A stretch of DNA of 64,000 nt from Rhytidiadelphus loreus (Eukaryota > Streptophyta > Bryopsida > Hypnales > Hylocomiaceae). The notes beneath the pieces were generated by a model, which had not been told where the DNA came from, made no database searches, and was given only the letters and a program-made list of their open reading frames with translations. Positions 11,746 to 22,954 of the stretch are shown in pieces. The translations under genes and the position numbers were made by a program. Position 1 is the first letter of the stretch. Every line of letters starts with the position of its first letter. The DNA is taken from contig OX344762.1 of NCBI GenBank assembly GCA_947034895.1, forward strand, positions 24,160,760 through 24,224,759. Direction: 5' to 3'.

Positions 11746-13489
11746 TACAAGAGTTTTGGTACTGAGTGCCATTTGTTATCGAAGCAATAGGCCCTACCAT
11801 GACTGGAACAGATGCAGATTGTCAGAAGAAAACAGAATCAAGGTTGGTGTTCTGATACACCTCCATCTATCACATTAGCCGCGGATAGCACCAGTAATTG
11901 ATTGTGAAATATCTAGTTATAAGAGCAAGTTATTCTTCCATCTACGGGTCTGGAATTCCTAATTTCAGAATACAACGTCAACCTGACGATGACTTTGCTG
12001 CCTCTCTTTCACAGTTCCACTCAGCTTCATTTTTAATTCTGTTTGCTCACCTATTTCTATTCCATTAATAATTAATTTGCAACCAGCAGTGAAGCCGGGG
12101 TGCCTCACAGATCAGAATTATTGGTTCTTTTATTATGTTCATGTTCATCCGCCAGAGCAGGCTCAGCCTGCCATAGTTTGAGTTGGGCACACTTATTCAA
12201 GCTGCCAATTCGCTTGGATGTCTATTTCTTCTTTTCTGCAAATTCCCCTTCAATGATCTATCACATTGACACTATGGGCTGCAGCTGGACGAAAGCGGAC
12301 GAGAGCCCTAAGGTTGTGCAACTTCAGGTTTCCGGTACTGTTTTTCACCCTTTTTCATTAAAACAAAATGATGGGAGATGCATTAAATAGATGCCACTCA
12401 GGCAAAAGATATGACTTGATCTTTCACTCGCGAACTTAACTCAACTATGCGGTAAAACTATACCTAGGTCACAAGAGAAGGTCCTATGTTGGTTTGCAAA
12501 ATTCCTATTTTCAACCACAAATTCATGGAGTCCTAAGCGAGAGTGAATATTACTTACTAAGAGCTTTGCTCGATTAGTAGAATGAAACTCACAAAACCAA
12601 CTTCAAGAAAATACTCACAAGCTGACAAGCAGGAAAAGGAAGTCGGTGATCCCTCATTCCCTCCGATGATCTAGGGCACAAACTGTGTGTGTCTACAGAT
12701 CTTATTTGTACCAGTAACTATGATTATGCATCACCTTCTTGGCACAATTCAGTACCGCCTATGTAATGATAACGTCAGGGTTCCATTCACTATCAGACTC
12801 AATTGTATTACTTAACTCCTTCAGAGTACCTATTAACTACTCGTACCCAGGCTTCGTAGCACTCACGCCGAAACAAGTGATACCACCTTGAGAGAGGCCC
12901 GTTCAGAACATGTACACCGCATTTGAGCCCGTTTAGAACAGGTACACAATCGACAGCTGAAATAGAAGCAACGAAAATAAATGAGAAAAATGGAAACCTG
13001 GGACTGCTCGAAGGCCGGCCTCCAAGAGTTGTACTGCCGCGCACCAGCTGCTGCCTTCATTTGTCCTGAAGCTGTTGGTTGGTGAAAGTCTTAGTGCTGT
13101 TGCATCTGTTCTGGACCTTTAAGAGAAGCCTTGTCGACGTCATGATAACCGGCAAGTGTAAGCCATGTGCGACAGTAAGTCCAGGTCGCTAGGATGATAA
13201 GTCAATTATACAGTTTATCACTCAGCTCTGCCTAATGCAGGCAGGTTAAAACTACAAAGGTGTATAGTTCAACGCAAGCTGTCCTGACTTGCCAACCTAT
13301 GGTACCGACCGGAGAGCATTCTCATAACCCTAACCTTCGGAAGAGCCTTCTTATCACTCCGGGATTTCAAAAGCGTGCTTTGCTATTGAAGGATAAGGGC
13401 TCTGAAAAATGAGAGAATTGCACCTCCATGATCTCTGAGAAATAACGTTTATACAAATTGCAACAGATTCACGGACGGAGGCCTATCAC
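11746..13489. other. Intergenic, includes NPH3 3' flank
   Basis: No gene was recognised. The open frames at 12,100-12,390 and 12,808-13,060 have no domain. The part nearest 13,489 must contain the 3' untranslated region and termination signals of the NPH3-family gene on the minus strand. Confidence 0.45.
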
Positions 13490-16400
13490 CTACGAGACAG
13501 AATGCCGGCGCCTTCGTGGTTTAGGGGGGCGGATATCAGGGGTTAGGGGAATGCCAGTGCCGTTCGCCCCGGTATATCCATTATTCCTGAAGTCTTTGGA
13601 TTCACGACGAAGGAAGGGGTTTAATTTGCTGAACTTCTTGGATACGGTGTCGATGAAAGTTTTCCCTCCGCCACCCTTGACAATGTCCATTTTCATGTTG
13701 GTTTGATCTCTTTCTAGCTCCGCCAGTCGCAAGCGCATCCTCGCAATTTCAATCTTCAGGTCTCGGTTCTCCCTCCTCGCAGATTCAAAGTTTATATCAC
13801 TTGATGACTGGACTACTGAATTTCCAACAGTCATCCTTTGAGATGATTGGTGACGTTGAGCCAGATCTCTGTTGTTTATAGTGGACATGGCATTTCGCAA
13901 ACGCATTTGTTCGAAGTAGAGAACTTGGACAACAACTTGCACGGGTAGTCTCTCGTTCTGGGCAGCGTGCGTACAGGCATCCTGAGAAAGTTTTTGACAG
14001 TCTACCAACTTGCACAGTGTCTTGCGTTCTGCCTCGTTAACCGCTGGATGTGCCTGCATTGTGTACGTAAACACTTCGATCAGTGCATGCACAACTATTG
14101 CCCGGATGCATTGAACTAAGTAATGTTCAATTTAATGAACATAGTGCAATTCCTGCCATCTTCACCAACGAAGCTTCAAGCTGAAACACTGATAGGTTCC
14201 ATCGGAGAAAAGTCTACTCTCAGGACCTCGGCGGCCAAAAGAAGGAAAAAATATAGCAAAAGAGTTCACTGAAGGGCTGGTGAACAGAAAAGCATCTAGG
14301 TACAATCGAAGTTGTAAATTACCTTGAGGAAAACATCGACCGCTCTGTATAGACCGTCGTCAACACTCCTCGCATGCTCTGGCAGAATCTCGGCAAGCAA
14401 GATGAACTTGTTGATGGTAAGGTTTGCGTCTGGTGCAATCTCCGCTAGATAGGTATCTAGTAGTTTCGCAACTTTTATCAGTGCATTTTGAGTTGGAGAT
14501 CCCGCGACTTCGACATCGTACACAGGATGTGTCTCCTGAAATGAGAAGGCTACCGACCATCAGAATTTGCATAAGCTCATTAAGTACCTCAAATATTTAC
14601 TCTATCGAGTGTTGATCAAACGATAATCTATTTTCAGCAAATTTAAAACACTAATCCCTCCATGCCCTAACTTGAATTGCGACCCGTAAGAATCACAGTA
14701 CCGGAGAAAAACTACTGAATTTAGTGAATTGAACTAAGAAACAGATGTCACAAGTCTTACGCCAAGGTCTTCAGCGCCTTCTTGCTGCATGAAACAATTC
14801 AAAATCCTTTGTACTGCGTCTAGGTCGAACAGTGTGTCTCCGTTGTGGCTAACTGACGGGATCAGCAGATCGTCCAGAGTAGCTTGCTCCAGCTGCAACC
14901 CGATGCGTCGCTCGAGATCGAGGCGACAGGCTAAAGTGGTCTCCAAAACGACGGCCGCACGCAACAGTCCAAACAGAAAACTGCAAGAAATGGCGTTCCT
15001 CTCTGGTGGCATAATACTGACAATCGCCTCCACTAAAATTCGTTGCTCATGCTCCATTGACATTGCTGGAGAAATAACCTGCAACAAAGTTTCACGAAAC
15101 AAATAAATAAACTGGAATAATGAGATTTAAAGAGATGAAAAACTTGCTCCAAGAAAGCTTAACACGACAGCAAATTCCTTGCGGTGCTTTAGTTGTTATA
15201 CACAATCTGCACATTTAACTGGAAGTTATTAAAGTGCGTAGTCGCAATCAAATGCATTGCATTGCTGCTGTAAGGTAGTCCAATGTTCAGATAATGATCC
15301 TGTACTGCAGTCGAGAAATTTCACAAGGGCGTTAGAAGAGTTTACCATGGAGGAAATGAAAAGGAGTTTACCACCTCATTGAACCATTACCATCTGCCTA
15401 GGTGGTAAACTCAGTTTCAGTACCTTGATGGTAAACTCTGCGAACTCCGGTGTGAATTAGTGAGGAAGCGCAGGGGAGTAATTAACAATACCTGAGGTTT
15501 TGGTGATTTCATAATCTGCCTCTTGTGTATTCCTTTCAAGGCACGATGAGCATAATGCATCACTGCTCCACCGATACTCTCGGGACGCAGCCCTTTGGTT
15601 CTCATCGCAGCAAGGACTCTTTGGAAGAAATCGAAGCGAAGGACTGAGAGGTCTTCTGCCCACCATTCTACGACTGGCGCAACCGGGCCATCGTTAAATG
15701 AGAGCTTAACATTGTCCAAGCGCAAGGACCGTTCGTAATCTGTACGATTCAGGCCTCCACCAACTTGATCCCTTCACGACAGAGAGAGGGACATTCATAA
15801 CACTAGATTTCAAACACAGTTGTCAAACTGATCGTATTTGCTTTCAAAACCCTGATAAAGTTCGTGAGAAGATCATTCGTAGCATTAAATTTGCAAGACT
15901 TTCAACAGAATGTCAACATACCTGACTGCTTTCTGAGCTGCAGCATTAATGCACCTGTTGACTAGTATCAGGTCTTCAGCAATAGGCAGAAGACTTTCAC
16001 AATTATGCAGCACAGCAATAGATTCCGCCAGATTTTGAAGCACAAATTCATTGAGGAATTTCTCTGTGCGCTCCACAAGGTTGTTGTCACCCCACTGTTC
16101 ATTCATTTCCAAATACTCAGCAGCGCACCGGAGTAGGGCCACATTGGACGTAGTAATATCGTAGTTAATGCCGTAACAAAATTTGGCTGCCAGATCAAAA
16201 GCTTCAAATCCGCCAGGTAAATCCGACAAATGTATATGCATGCTTCCGTCTTCGTCGGCTCTCTCGCAGGCAACTAACCTCCTGATTTTACCGCTTCTCG
16301 CTACTAGAGGAAACTGCACAATGCACCAGGTGAAAAGCTGGTCACAAAATTGCTTACACAAGCAATCGCGTACATAATTGCGTTGCTTAAAATTAACCCG

Positions 16401-17478
16401 AACTTTCAAACCCCGCCAACCGAGGATTCCAGAAACGAAACAAAGTTGACAGATGAGCATTATCTAAACCATCACAAATAATTGCGTGCATGGGAATAAG
16501 TGTCTGCAAGTACTAGCTGACACAGACTCTTTCAACTGAATCATTAGGCAGTCAGTGAGTACTAGTTGAAATGGTACCTTATGCAAAGAGAAGCCCTGAC
16601 CGCCAACTTCAACAACGATGTCAGTGGGAGCATCCGTGGACACACGCCTGCAACAAAACCAGAAAAGCAGCAAGATTAAAATTGTACGGCTTTACAAACT
16701 ACAATATCACACGTTCTACGCTCCCAGGCATTCCGCACGAGTCGTGGTTACGCAAGAAATTAAGCAGCACGATTTAAATGTTACTGATTTACAACTACAA
16801 TATCAACAAGTTTTACACGTCCGCAGTAATCACTATAATTATAGCAAAACAACGTTGCGACACAGTTAATGACGAAAGTCAGATAACTTAATTTAAACTT
16901 CGTCTATCAGTGCACAAGACATTCGCTGCCAACGTATTGTAAAATAAACTATTTGACAACACCCTCTGCCATGACAAGATTTGCAGTTCCCGTTACAAGA
17001 AACGCCACTATTACAAAATGTTATCTGCCCGCGCATTTAAGATAAAAGCACTGAATTCTTGCGGAGATGGCTTCAAAAGAACACCCGCAAACATGAGGGA
17101 GAAGACGTTTAGGATCAAGAAAATCGAGAACTCTACGACAGTTGAAGTTCAAGCAGTTGGAACTACACTCCGGCGCTTTAGAAATTTGAAAGAAAATGCG
17201 AGAAGCCCAAACACAGTCTACGACGGACCGCTCCTATCAGTGAGGAAAATATAATACCACTGCTCATTCGCGCGCTTCAACGTGAGACTCGACCTCGAGA
17301 CTCGTTTCGAAGAATGCGTTTCAATATTCATCGATCGTCTCACAGGATTGAACGGCTCATCCACAGTCATGGATCGTCTCCCGTGGCTACTCGGCTTTTC
17401 AATGCTCATGGATCGTCTCGAAGACACCGCAGGCACGTCAACACTCATCATTGTATCTACTGCCATTTCCTCGCACAA
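13490..17478 (-). CDS. BTB/POZ-NPH3 protein (NPH3/RPT2 family)
   Basis: This is a plant-specific substrate adaptor for CUL3 ubiquitin ligases and a partner of phototropins in blue-light signalling at the plasma membrane (family knowledge). Exons, 5' to 3': 17,478-17,258; 16,647-16,578; 16,313-15,922; 15,771-15,492; 15,078-14,761; 14,535-14,323; 14,053-13,490. All borders are GT-AG and phases close to exactly 685 aa. The BTB domain is at about 80-190 (PTDIVVEVGG, FSLHKFPLVARSG, DLPGGFEAFDLAAKFCYG). The NPH3 domain is at about 220-555 with VEWWAEDLSVL, LPEHARSVDDGLYRAVD and KLSQDACTHAAQNERLPVQV. A predicted coiled coil lies at about 588-625. The tail RRRRHSVS resembles the C-terminal 14-3-3 site of NPH3, with a serine third from the end. 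The N-terminus (about 20-60) carries three 13-residue repeats starting RRSM. Start: the first ATG of exon 1, with no competing upstream ATG. Length (685) fits the family (600-750). Confidence 0.95.
15338..15438. repeat. Nested palindromes in an NPH3 intron
   Basis: Within the intron between exons 4 and 5 the word GAGTTTACCA occurs four times in mirrored order. The inner pair GAGTTTACCACCT (15,364-15,376) and AGGTGGTAAACTC (15,400-15,412) is a perfect 13-bp inverted repeat. The outer pair GAGTTTACCAT (15,338-15,348) and ATGGTAAACTC (15,428-15,438) is a perfect 11-bp inverted repeat. The transcript could fold into stacked stems. Confidence 0.8.
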
Positions 17479-18380
17479 GCACTACAAAACCTCAACCTAT
17501 CTAATAAGCTGCCTCCTCCAAGAAACCTCGAACTCCGGTCTGGTTCCCAGGCAATTTCGAATGAAGTCCCCCGCTCCTCAATTATCAAATTAATTGACCC
17601 TGCCAGTTCACCTGCCCTCCACAACTGATAAACCTCCCCAGGCGCTATCCAATCCTCCAAGACTACCACGGAATTCCACCATCGTCAACAACAAAGCAGG
17701 GCGAGAAAGTCGTCTACAAGCTCGCTCCTAAAATCGCGAAGCGGATTGGAACCCGGTATCACTACTTCACGTAGGCCAGAATCTCAGAAAGTAAAACAAA
17801 CCTCATCGAAAAACACCCGGAAGAAACGGAATCCGGAGCTGGCCGGGGAGGCTATATCCACTCATTTCCGCTCCACATGACGCACACCTTCAAGACTATA
17901 CGTGCAACCAGACAAAGGAACAAGATAGCTGCACCATTTATTGCAGCCTGTAAGGGAGCAGATGTAAAGCGAAATCGCGACGAGCAAATCAAGAGCACCC
18001 CAGCATATCATTCATGCGGGCACGCAAAGGCCACAGACTGCGGCTCCCGAGGTAGTCCCGACCATGGAAACACACAGAGCAATGGGAGCCACAATTCCAC
18101 GGAGAAGGACGGAAGGGCAGACCACTCCAACTCACTAATTCGACTCCTAATTGGCCCAGACAGGTTACTAATGCGTGCACGCGGCCACCGGTCCCTGCGC
18201 AGGGTGGGTGGGTGGGCTCAATGCCGTGGCAGGGAGAGCTGAGCCACTCGCTATTTCGGGTAAGGGAATAAATGTCTTCCACAGAAGATATAGGGTTTTG
18301 ACGCCTCTGAACTTGATGGCAAGCTCCCTGACACAGACCCATTAACCACTTTCCTCACTGAGTGAGCCCACCAACATTTC
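17479..18380 (-). promoter_or_regulatory. 5' flank of the NPH3-family gene
   Basis: This GC-balanced stretch lies directly upstream of the NPH3 start codon and should hold its 5' untranslated region and promoter. No TATA box or defined element could be assigned with confidence, and the open frames on both strands (up to 123 codons) show no domain. Confidence 0.4.
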
Positions 18381-18570
18381 CTAAATATAGTAACTTAATT
18401 TTAGCTTGTCGCTTAGCCAAATCTGGCACTCACTACCTGGGTGCACAGCTGGGCCCTAATTTAGCAAATTTCCCACCTGCCAAATTTTTATTGCCACAAA
18501 TATGGGGGCATTGCCTGGGGATTGGGTTGTTACTTTATATTAGGGAGTCCCCCTGCCGTCACTGGCAACA

Positions 18571-19200
18571 GTGGCAGGGAGGATTGACCCATGTATTGCC
18601 CCCATGTAAGGGTAAATGTAAAAAATTGTCCCCTATTTTGTGCCACTTAAATTTTTTTATTTCATCGCATCTTCATGCTAATTTGGGCCGGGGTGAACTG
18701 ACCCCCTTGCTCGTCCTCCAAGGAAAACCATGAAATTTTTTATTTCCCATGCATGATAAAATTTGCAATTTTTGAATTCATATTTGCAATCAGACGTCCT
18801 AAATTAGCTAGGATAAATGTAGAGCATACATTTTCTATGCACAAAATAGGGGGTCTTTTTTTGACATGCATCCCCTGGACTGACTTGGGAGGGACGAGTG
18901 AGGGGGTCAGTTCACCCTGACCCAAATTTGGGGCCTTTGGTTGCAAGTATGAATTCAGGATTTTATCATATGTGGCAATTAAAAATTTCAGTGTTTTCTG
19001 TAGGGGTAAAATGTGGGGCAATACATGGGTCGATCCTCCCTGGCCGGGTTGACCCCCTCATTGCCGGCCAGGGAGAACTGACCCCTCGCTCGGCCCTGTG
19101 GGCAAACCCTGGAATTATTTATTTTCTGCTCATGAATTTTCTTGCAAATTTTGAATTCATTTTTGCGATCAGAGACCCCAAATTAGCTAGTTAAGGTCAA
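18571..19200. repeat. Composite repeat: one module in direct and inverted copies
   Basis: Three related modules are visible. Module 1 (18,571-18,840) contains GGCAGGGAGGATTGACCCAT and later GGGTGAACTGACCCCC. Module 2 (about 18,885-19,050) is its inverse, with GGGGGTCAGTTCACCC and ATGGGTCGATCCTCCCTGG. Module 3 (19,055-19,200) repeats the second half of module 1 in direct order, including TTTTGAATTCAT and CCCCAAATTAGCTAG-like words. No protein is encoded. It could be a rearranged foldback element, or tandem and inverted insertion of one repeat. Confidence 0.65.
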
Positions 19201-19231
19201 GATTATACCCTAGAATGGCCCAAAATAGGGG

Positions 19232-19567
19232 GCATTTGGAGAAGGTTTTTGAAAATGTCAAAGAAAATCTCCCTTTCAACCCCTTTTAGAATTTTGTCCA
19301 TAACTTTTTATTGGAAACTCTAAACATCAAATGGATTTTTGAACATGAAAACTAGTTTGATTTTTCAACTTTACTTAGTTCAAAGGTTTCTGATGAAAAT
19401 TATTCTACTGTGCCTAAATGGGATTTAAAATTTTAGTTTTAACACGATTCCTACTTTAAACTTAATTATGAGCGGTTGAGAAACTACAAATTATAAACTA
19501 CATATCCCACATGGGTTGTTCTACCTCCTACCACCCCATGTGTACATAAAGATATTCTCTTCTCATC
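19232..19567. repeat. Copy of the 3.5-kb foldback family (one arm)
   Basis: The order of phrases 'tttttgaaaatgtcaaagaaaat', 'gtccataactttt', 'ttattctact' and 'cacatgggttgtt.tacctc' matches 3,455-3,780 with moderate divergence. Only the arm that lies on the right of the 3,240-3,700 element is present here. Confidence 0.65.
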
Positions 19568-21371
19568 ATTAAACACCCTAAATTAATTGGCTTTAGAAGC
19601 TAGTTGGAAAACGTCAAAGTTTCTAATTTTTTTAGCAACTAGCTTGAAAATTCACTTCATTTTGCTTAACTTCATTGAAATTGCTTAATTTACAGTACTT
19701 GAACCCTTATATTTAACTACTTATACTTATATTTTGAACCACTGACAGTCGTCGGACATTGCGACTTCTGGTAATAAATTATAGGAGAAAAACAAATCAT
19801 TAAGCAAAGTTAAATGTAATCTTGGGGTTCTTTCAACTGCTCTGGAGCGGCCCTCCAAAGGGTTGAGAATTTCTCTAATGGTAAATTTGTATGCCTAAAC
19901 AGGCTTTCAATTGTGGTATTGTCAATGGCAGATCCTCCCCTTTGTCTTTCTATATTCATCTAGAATTGTTGCTTAACGGTTAGTTTCTAACACTATTTTG
20001 TGCAATAAGGTGTATAGCCAAAATAAAGAGAATAATTGCATAAAAGTTGGAAAATAGCAGAAATCCCCTTGTTGGACCCATACTGTTTATACTTTATAAA
20101 TTTTTTGGATTTAGGGGAAAACGTAAAATTTCTATGAGGCCAAGTGGAATCCCAATACAAGTGTTTCACTCTATTTGGATATCCTAGGCCTCCATGATCT
20201 ATCCCACTCCTCATTTGTGATTCCATTTCCATCGTAATCTGTGGGTATTTCAAAATTATCTTAAGATTTCAACTATTGAATCCTTCTCTAGTGTCTATAG
20301 TTCTTTATAATCAATAGGACTAGGAGGTTGGTCCCTAACTTGCCTAACATCGTTGATTCCTTCTTCTTTTTGCAGCCATTGTACCTTTACCTCTAAACTG
20401 TGTTACTCCTTAATTGGCCCAATCATCTAGGGTCAGCTCCAACAATTGTTTCTTGGATTGTAGTGGCATCCAAGGCCATGTTGAACAGCTCATCATTGGA
20501 AAAATGCTTGGAAAGTCAATTCAAAAATTGTCATTTGACCATTATTTACATTCATCTACCATAAACAAAGAAATAAAAAAGGTGGCAATTAGTTTCTACT
20601 ACAGTGAGAATGTTGCCTTACCTTCCACAGTCCTCTACATAACGATTAGTTCATCACAAAGTCTAGTGAACAATTACCTATGCTCTGATATAACTATCAA
20701 CTAATAAGTATCTTCACATTCAATATTGGGAACTTTGTTAGCATGTACTAGCAACAGGCAAAGTAGGACGGGACTTAGCGTTTGACAAGTTGTGACGACT
20801 TATCCAACCCTCTGCCCACATTGTTCAGGTCACTTCTTCAAATTTTTATATCTAGTATAAATTTGTGCCTAACCTACCTTCCCTCACAAAGAATCAATCT
20901 TTTGCATTGTAATTTTTTTCTTAATCCCTAAACATTTTAAAAATTAGTGTCCATCAAAGGTGCTCCTTGACTCCACCTGGCTAGAAAATTTCACCTCAAA
21001 GTACCTTAGAACATTAAAGTTTTGGCCTACCCCAAAATCTAATTAATCTATGATTACAAAAAATAATAGTTGAGACTTTAGGGGTTAGTCTAGGCAGTTG
21101 GTATCAAAAGTGTGCAAAAATTGAATTGGCATTTCTAACAATAGTTTAGAGATATTAGATTTCTTGTTTTATTTATAAATAATGACAATGCAAGGTGAGT
21201 TGAATAGTATTTACAATTTACAACTACTTATAGAGTGTGCATGATTGCATTAGAATCACAATGAAATTAGTAGCATTATTGATGACCAGAGCCAACAGAT
21301 GGATAGAGTAAACCTTACATTTATAGTAACAAAATGCTAAAAAGAATCTTTGCTAACCAATAAAAGGTCGT
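19568..21371. other. Gene-free DNA left of the CACTA element
   Basis: AT-rich. Short open frames at 19,993-20,253 (-) and 20,414-20,704 (+) have no recognisable domain. Nothing was identified. Confidence 0.5.
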
Positions 21372-21374
21372 AAT

Positions 21375-21405
21375 CACTACAAGAAAGTTGGGAAATATGT
21401 GACTG
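21375..21405 (+). repeat. CACTA left terminal inverted repeat
   Basis: It starts CACTACAAGAAAGTTGGG and continues AAATATGTGACTG. It matches the reverse complement of 34,312-34,342 at 27 of 31 positions, with mismatches at positions 13, 14, 17 and 18. Confidence 0.95.
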
Positions 21406-22070
21406 GCACATATGACTGCGCGACAGTCGTATCCCAGTTGCGTGACTAGTATATGACTGTAGGCCTTGCAGTCATATTAGTTGAGTCGTATAGCAGTCAC
21501 GGGCGCTATTCCATTAGCACCATCCAATAGAGGGCAGATGGAGGAGGGATGATAGAAGTGATGATACATCCACCAACCTTCGGTGAGGTGGACAAGGGCG
21601 TGTGCCCGATACACACCGGGTTCACGTAGATGTGGTAGGTGTTTATTCGCTGTAGTCAGCCGGAGTGCTAGTCACGGCGTAGTCACTTTCTAGTCATGGT
21701 ACGGATTTGAAGGGCCAATTGGCTTTTGACACGTGTTACGGTACGGAGGGTCATTAATGAGGCGTTTTGGGGTCTACAGGGGTGTTATATGGTGTCTTGG
21801 AAGTCAACCAAGAGTGTCTTCCTAGTCATTTTACAATCATGGGGAAGTCGCGCGGCAGTCGTGAGGGCAACGCCACGACTGATGGACGTGCCACATCACT
21901 ACCTGCTGAAGTCGCGGTACAATCACGGTGTAGTCATTGCGCTGTATTGTTTAAATCGCTGTGCAGTTCCGCGGCAGTCATCTTACTATGGAGGATACAA
22001 GAGTGACTACACATTGCTGGACTACACAATACTGTTGCAGACAACCAATACGGTTCCCATTCAAGCATAC
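21406..22070. repeat. Left subterminal motif array of the CACTA element
   Basis: The words AGTCGC, AGTCAC, AGTCGT, AGTCAT and their inverses recur about every 15-40 bp, for example 'gcgacagtcgtatcc', 'gactgtaggccttgcagtcat', 'ctagtcacggcgtagtcac' and 'gaagtcgcgcggcagtcgt'. In En/Spm such subterminal repeats bind the TNPA protein (family knowledge). Binding here is inferred. Confidence 0.8.
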
Positions 22071-22085
22071 TAGTGGGCAATTTCT

Positions 22086-22669
22086 CTAGGGGAGGACACT
22101 CTCACTACATTTGGGGTACCTACGTGCGGCGGTGGAAAAAGTAATACATGTAATTCACCTTGAATAAACTATAATTTCATTCTAAAATTTTGAGCTTTAT
22201 TTAACAATGACTAAAGGTTTCTATTGACAAAAAATTCAATTCCAAATAACATAAGATATATTGTCTAGAAAGGGTTGAAAAATGAACTAAAATGGCATGT
22301 TCTCCAACTAAAATATTTATAGAGCTCACATGAAGATGACTATTGCATCAATATTCAACCAAAATAAACTTTCAATAGAAAGCTATTCTATATAATTTTT
22401 TTTTCATTTTTCAAAATTTTTTTCTTATATAATATAGAGGTGTGAAAGTTATTTTCAGCTTTACAGTGTATCTTTTTTCTTCAAAAATTTATAACTAATT
22501 ACTATTAGCACAAAAAAATACCAATAATTCAAAACATAAACTTCTAAAGTAGTAAAATCTATCCATAATTTTTTTTTTGAAAAAGAAATTAAATTTTAAG
22601 GTGTATTACTTGTTTTACTTTTTCCGCCGCACGTAGGTTGCTAAAACATAGGGAGTGTCCTCCCCGGGG
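22086..22669. mobile_element. 584-bp MITE nested in the CACTA element
   Basis: The ends carry GGGGAGGACACTC and its inverse, followed inward by CCTACGTGCGGCGG and its inverse. CAATTTCT (extendable to GGGCAATTTCT) occurs on both sides (22,078-22,085 and 22,670-22,677). An 8-bp duplication fits a hAT-type element, though the exact end is ambiguous by a few bases because of the G-run. The interior is AT-rich, non-coding and homologous to the element at 2,255-2,820. It inserted after the CACTA element was in place. Confidence 0.8.
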
Positions 22670-22954
22670 CAATTTCTACATGCATACTGTAACACTAACA
22701 CAGACAAAGTACTAACATGGAGGCCCTCAACGCACTAGACATACCCAAAGCATCATACTTAGAATTCAAAATGAAACTTGAGGGAAATAGTCATTAGATG
22801 CATGGAACCAAAAGTTGTGAATTGGAGGCTAGTTTATAAGGCAAATGTTTTGCTCCTGTGAATATAGTCCACCACTATCCTCCAGGCTACACTACAATGT
22901 TCACTAACTAGAGGTGCCTGCCTCCCTTGCCCGCAAGAGTAGAAAAAAAGGGCC

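Noticed and set aside
20414..20704. 96-codon open frame as a retrotransposon fragment
   Set aside because: No gag, protease, integrase or reverse transcriptase motif in any frame.
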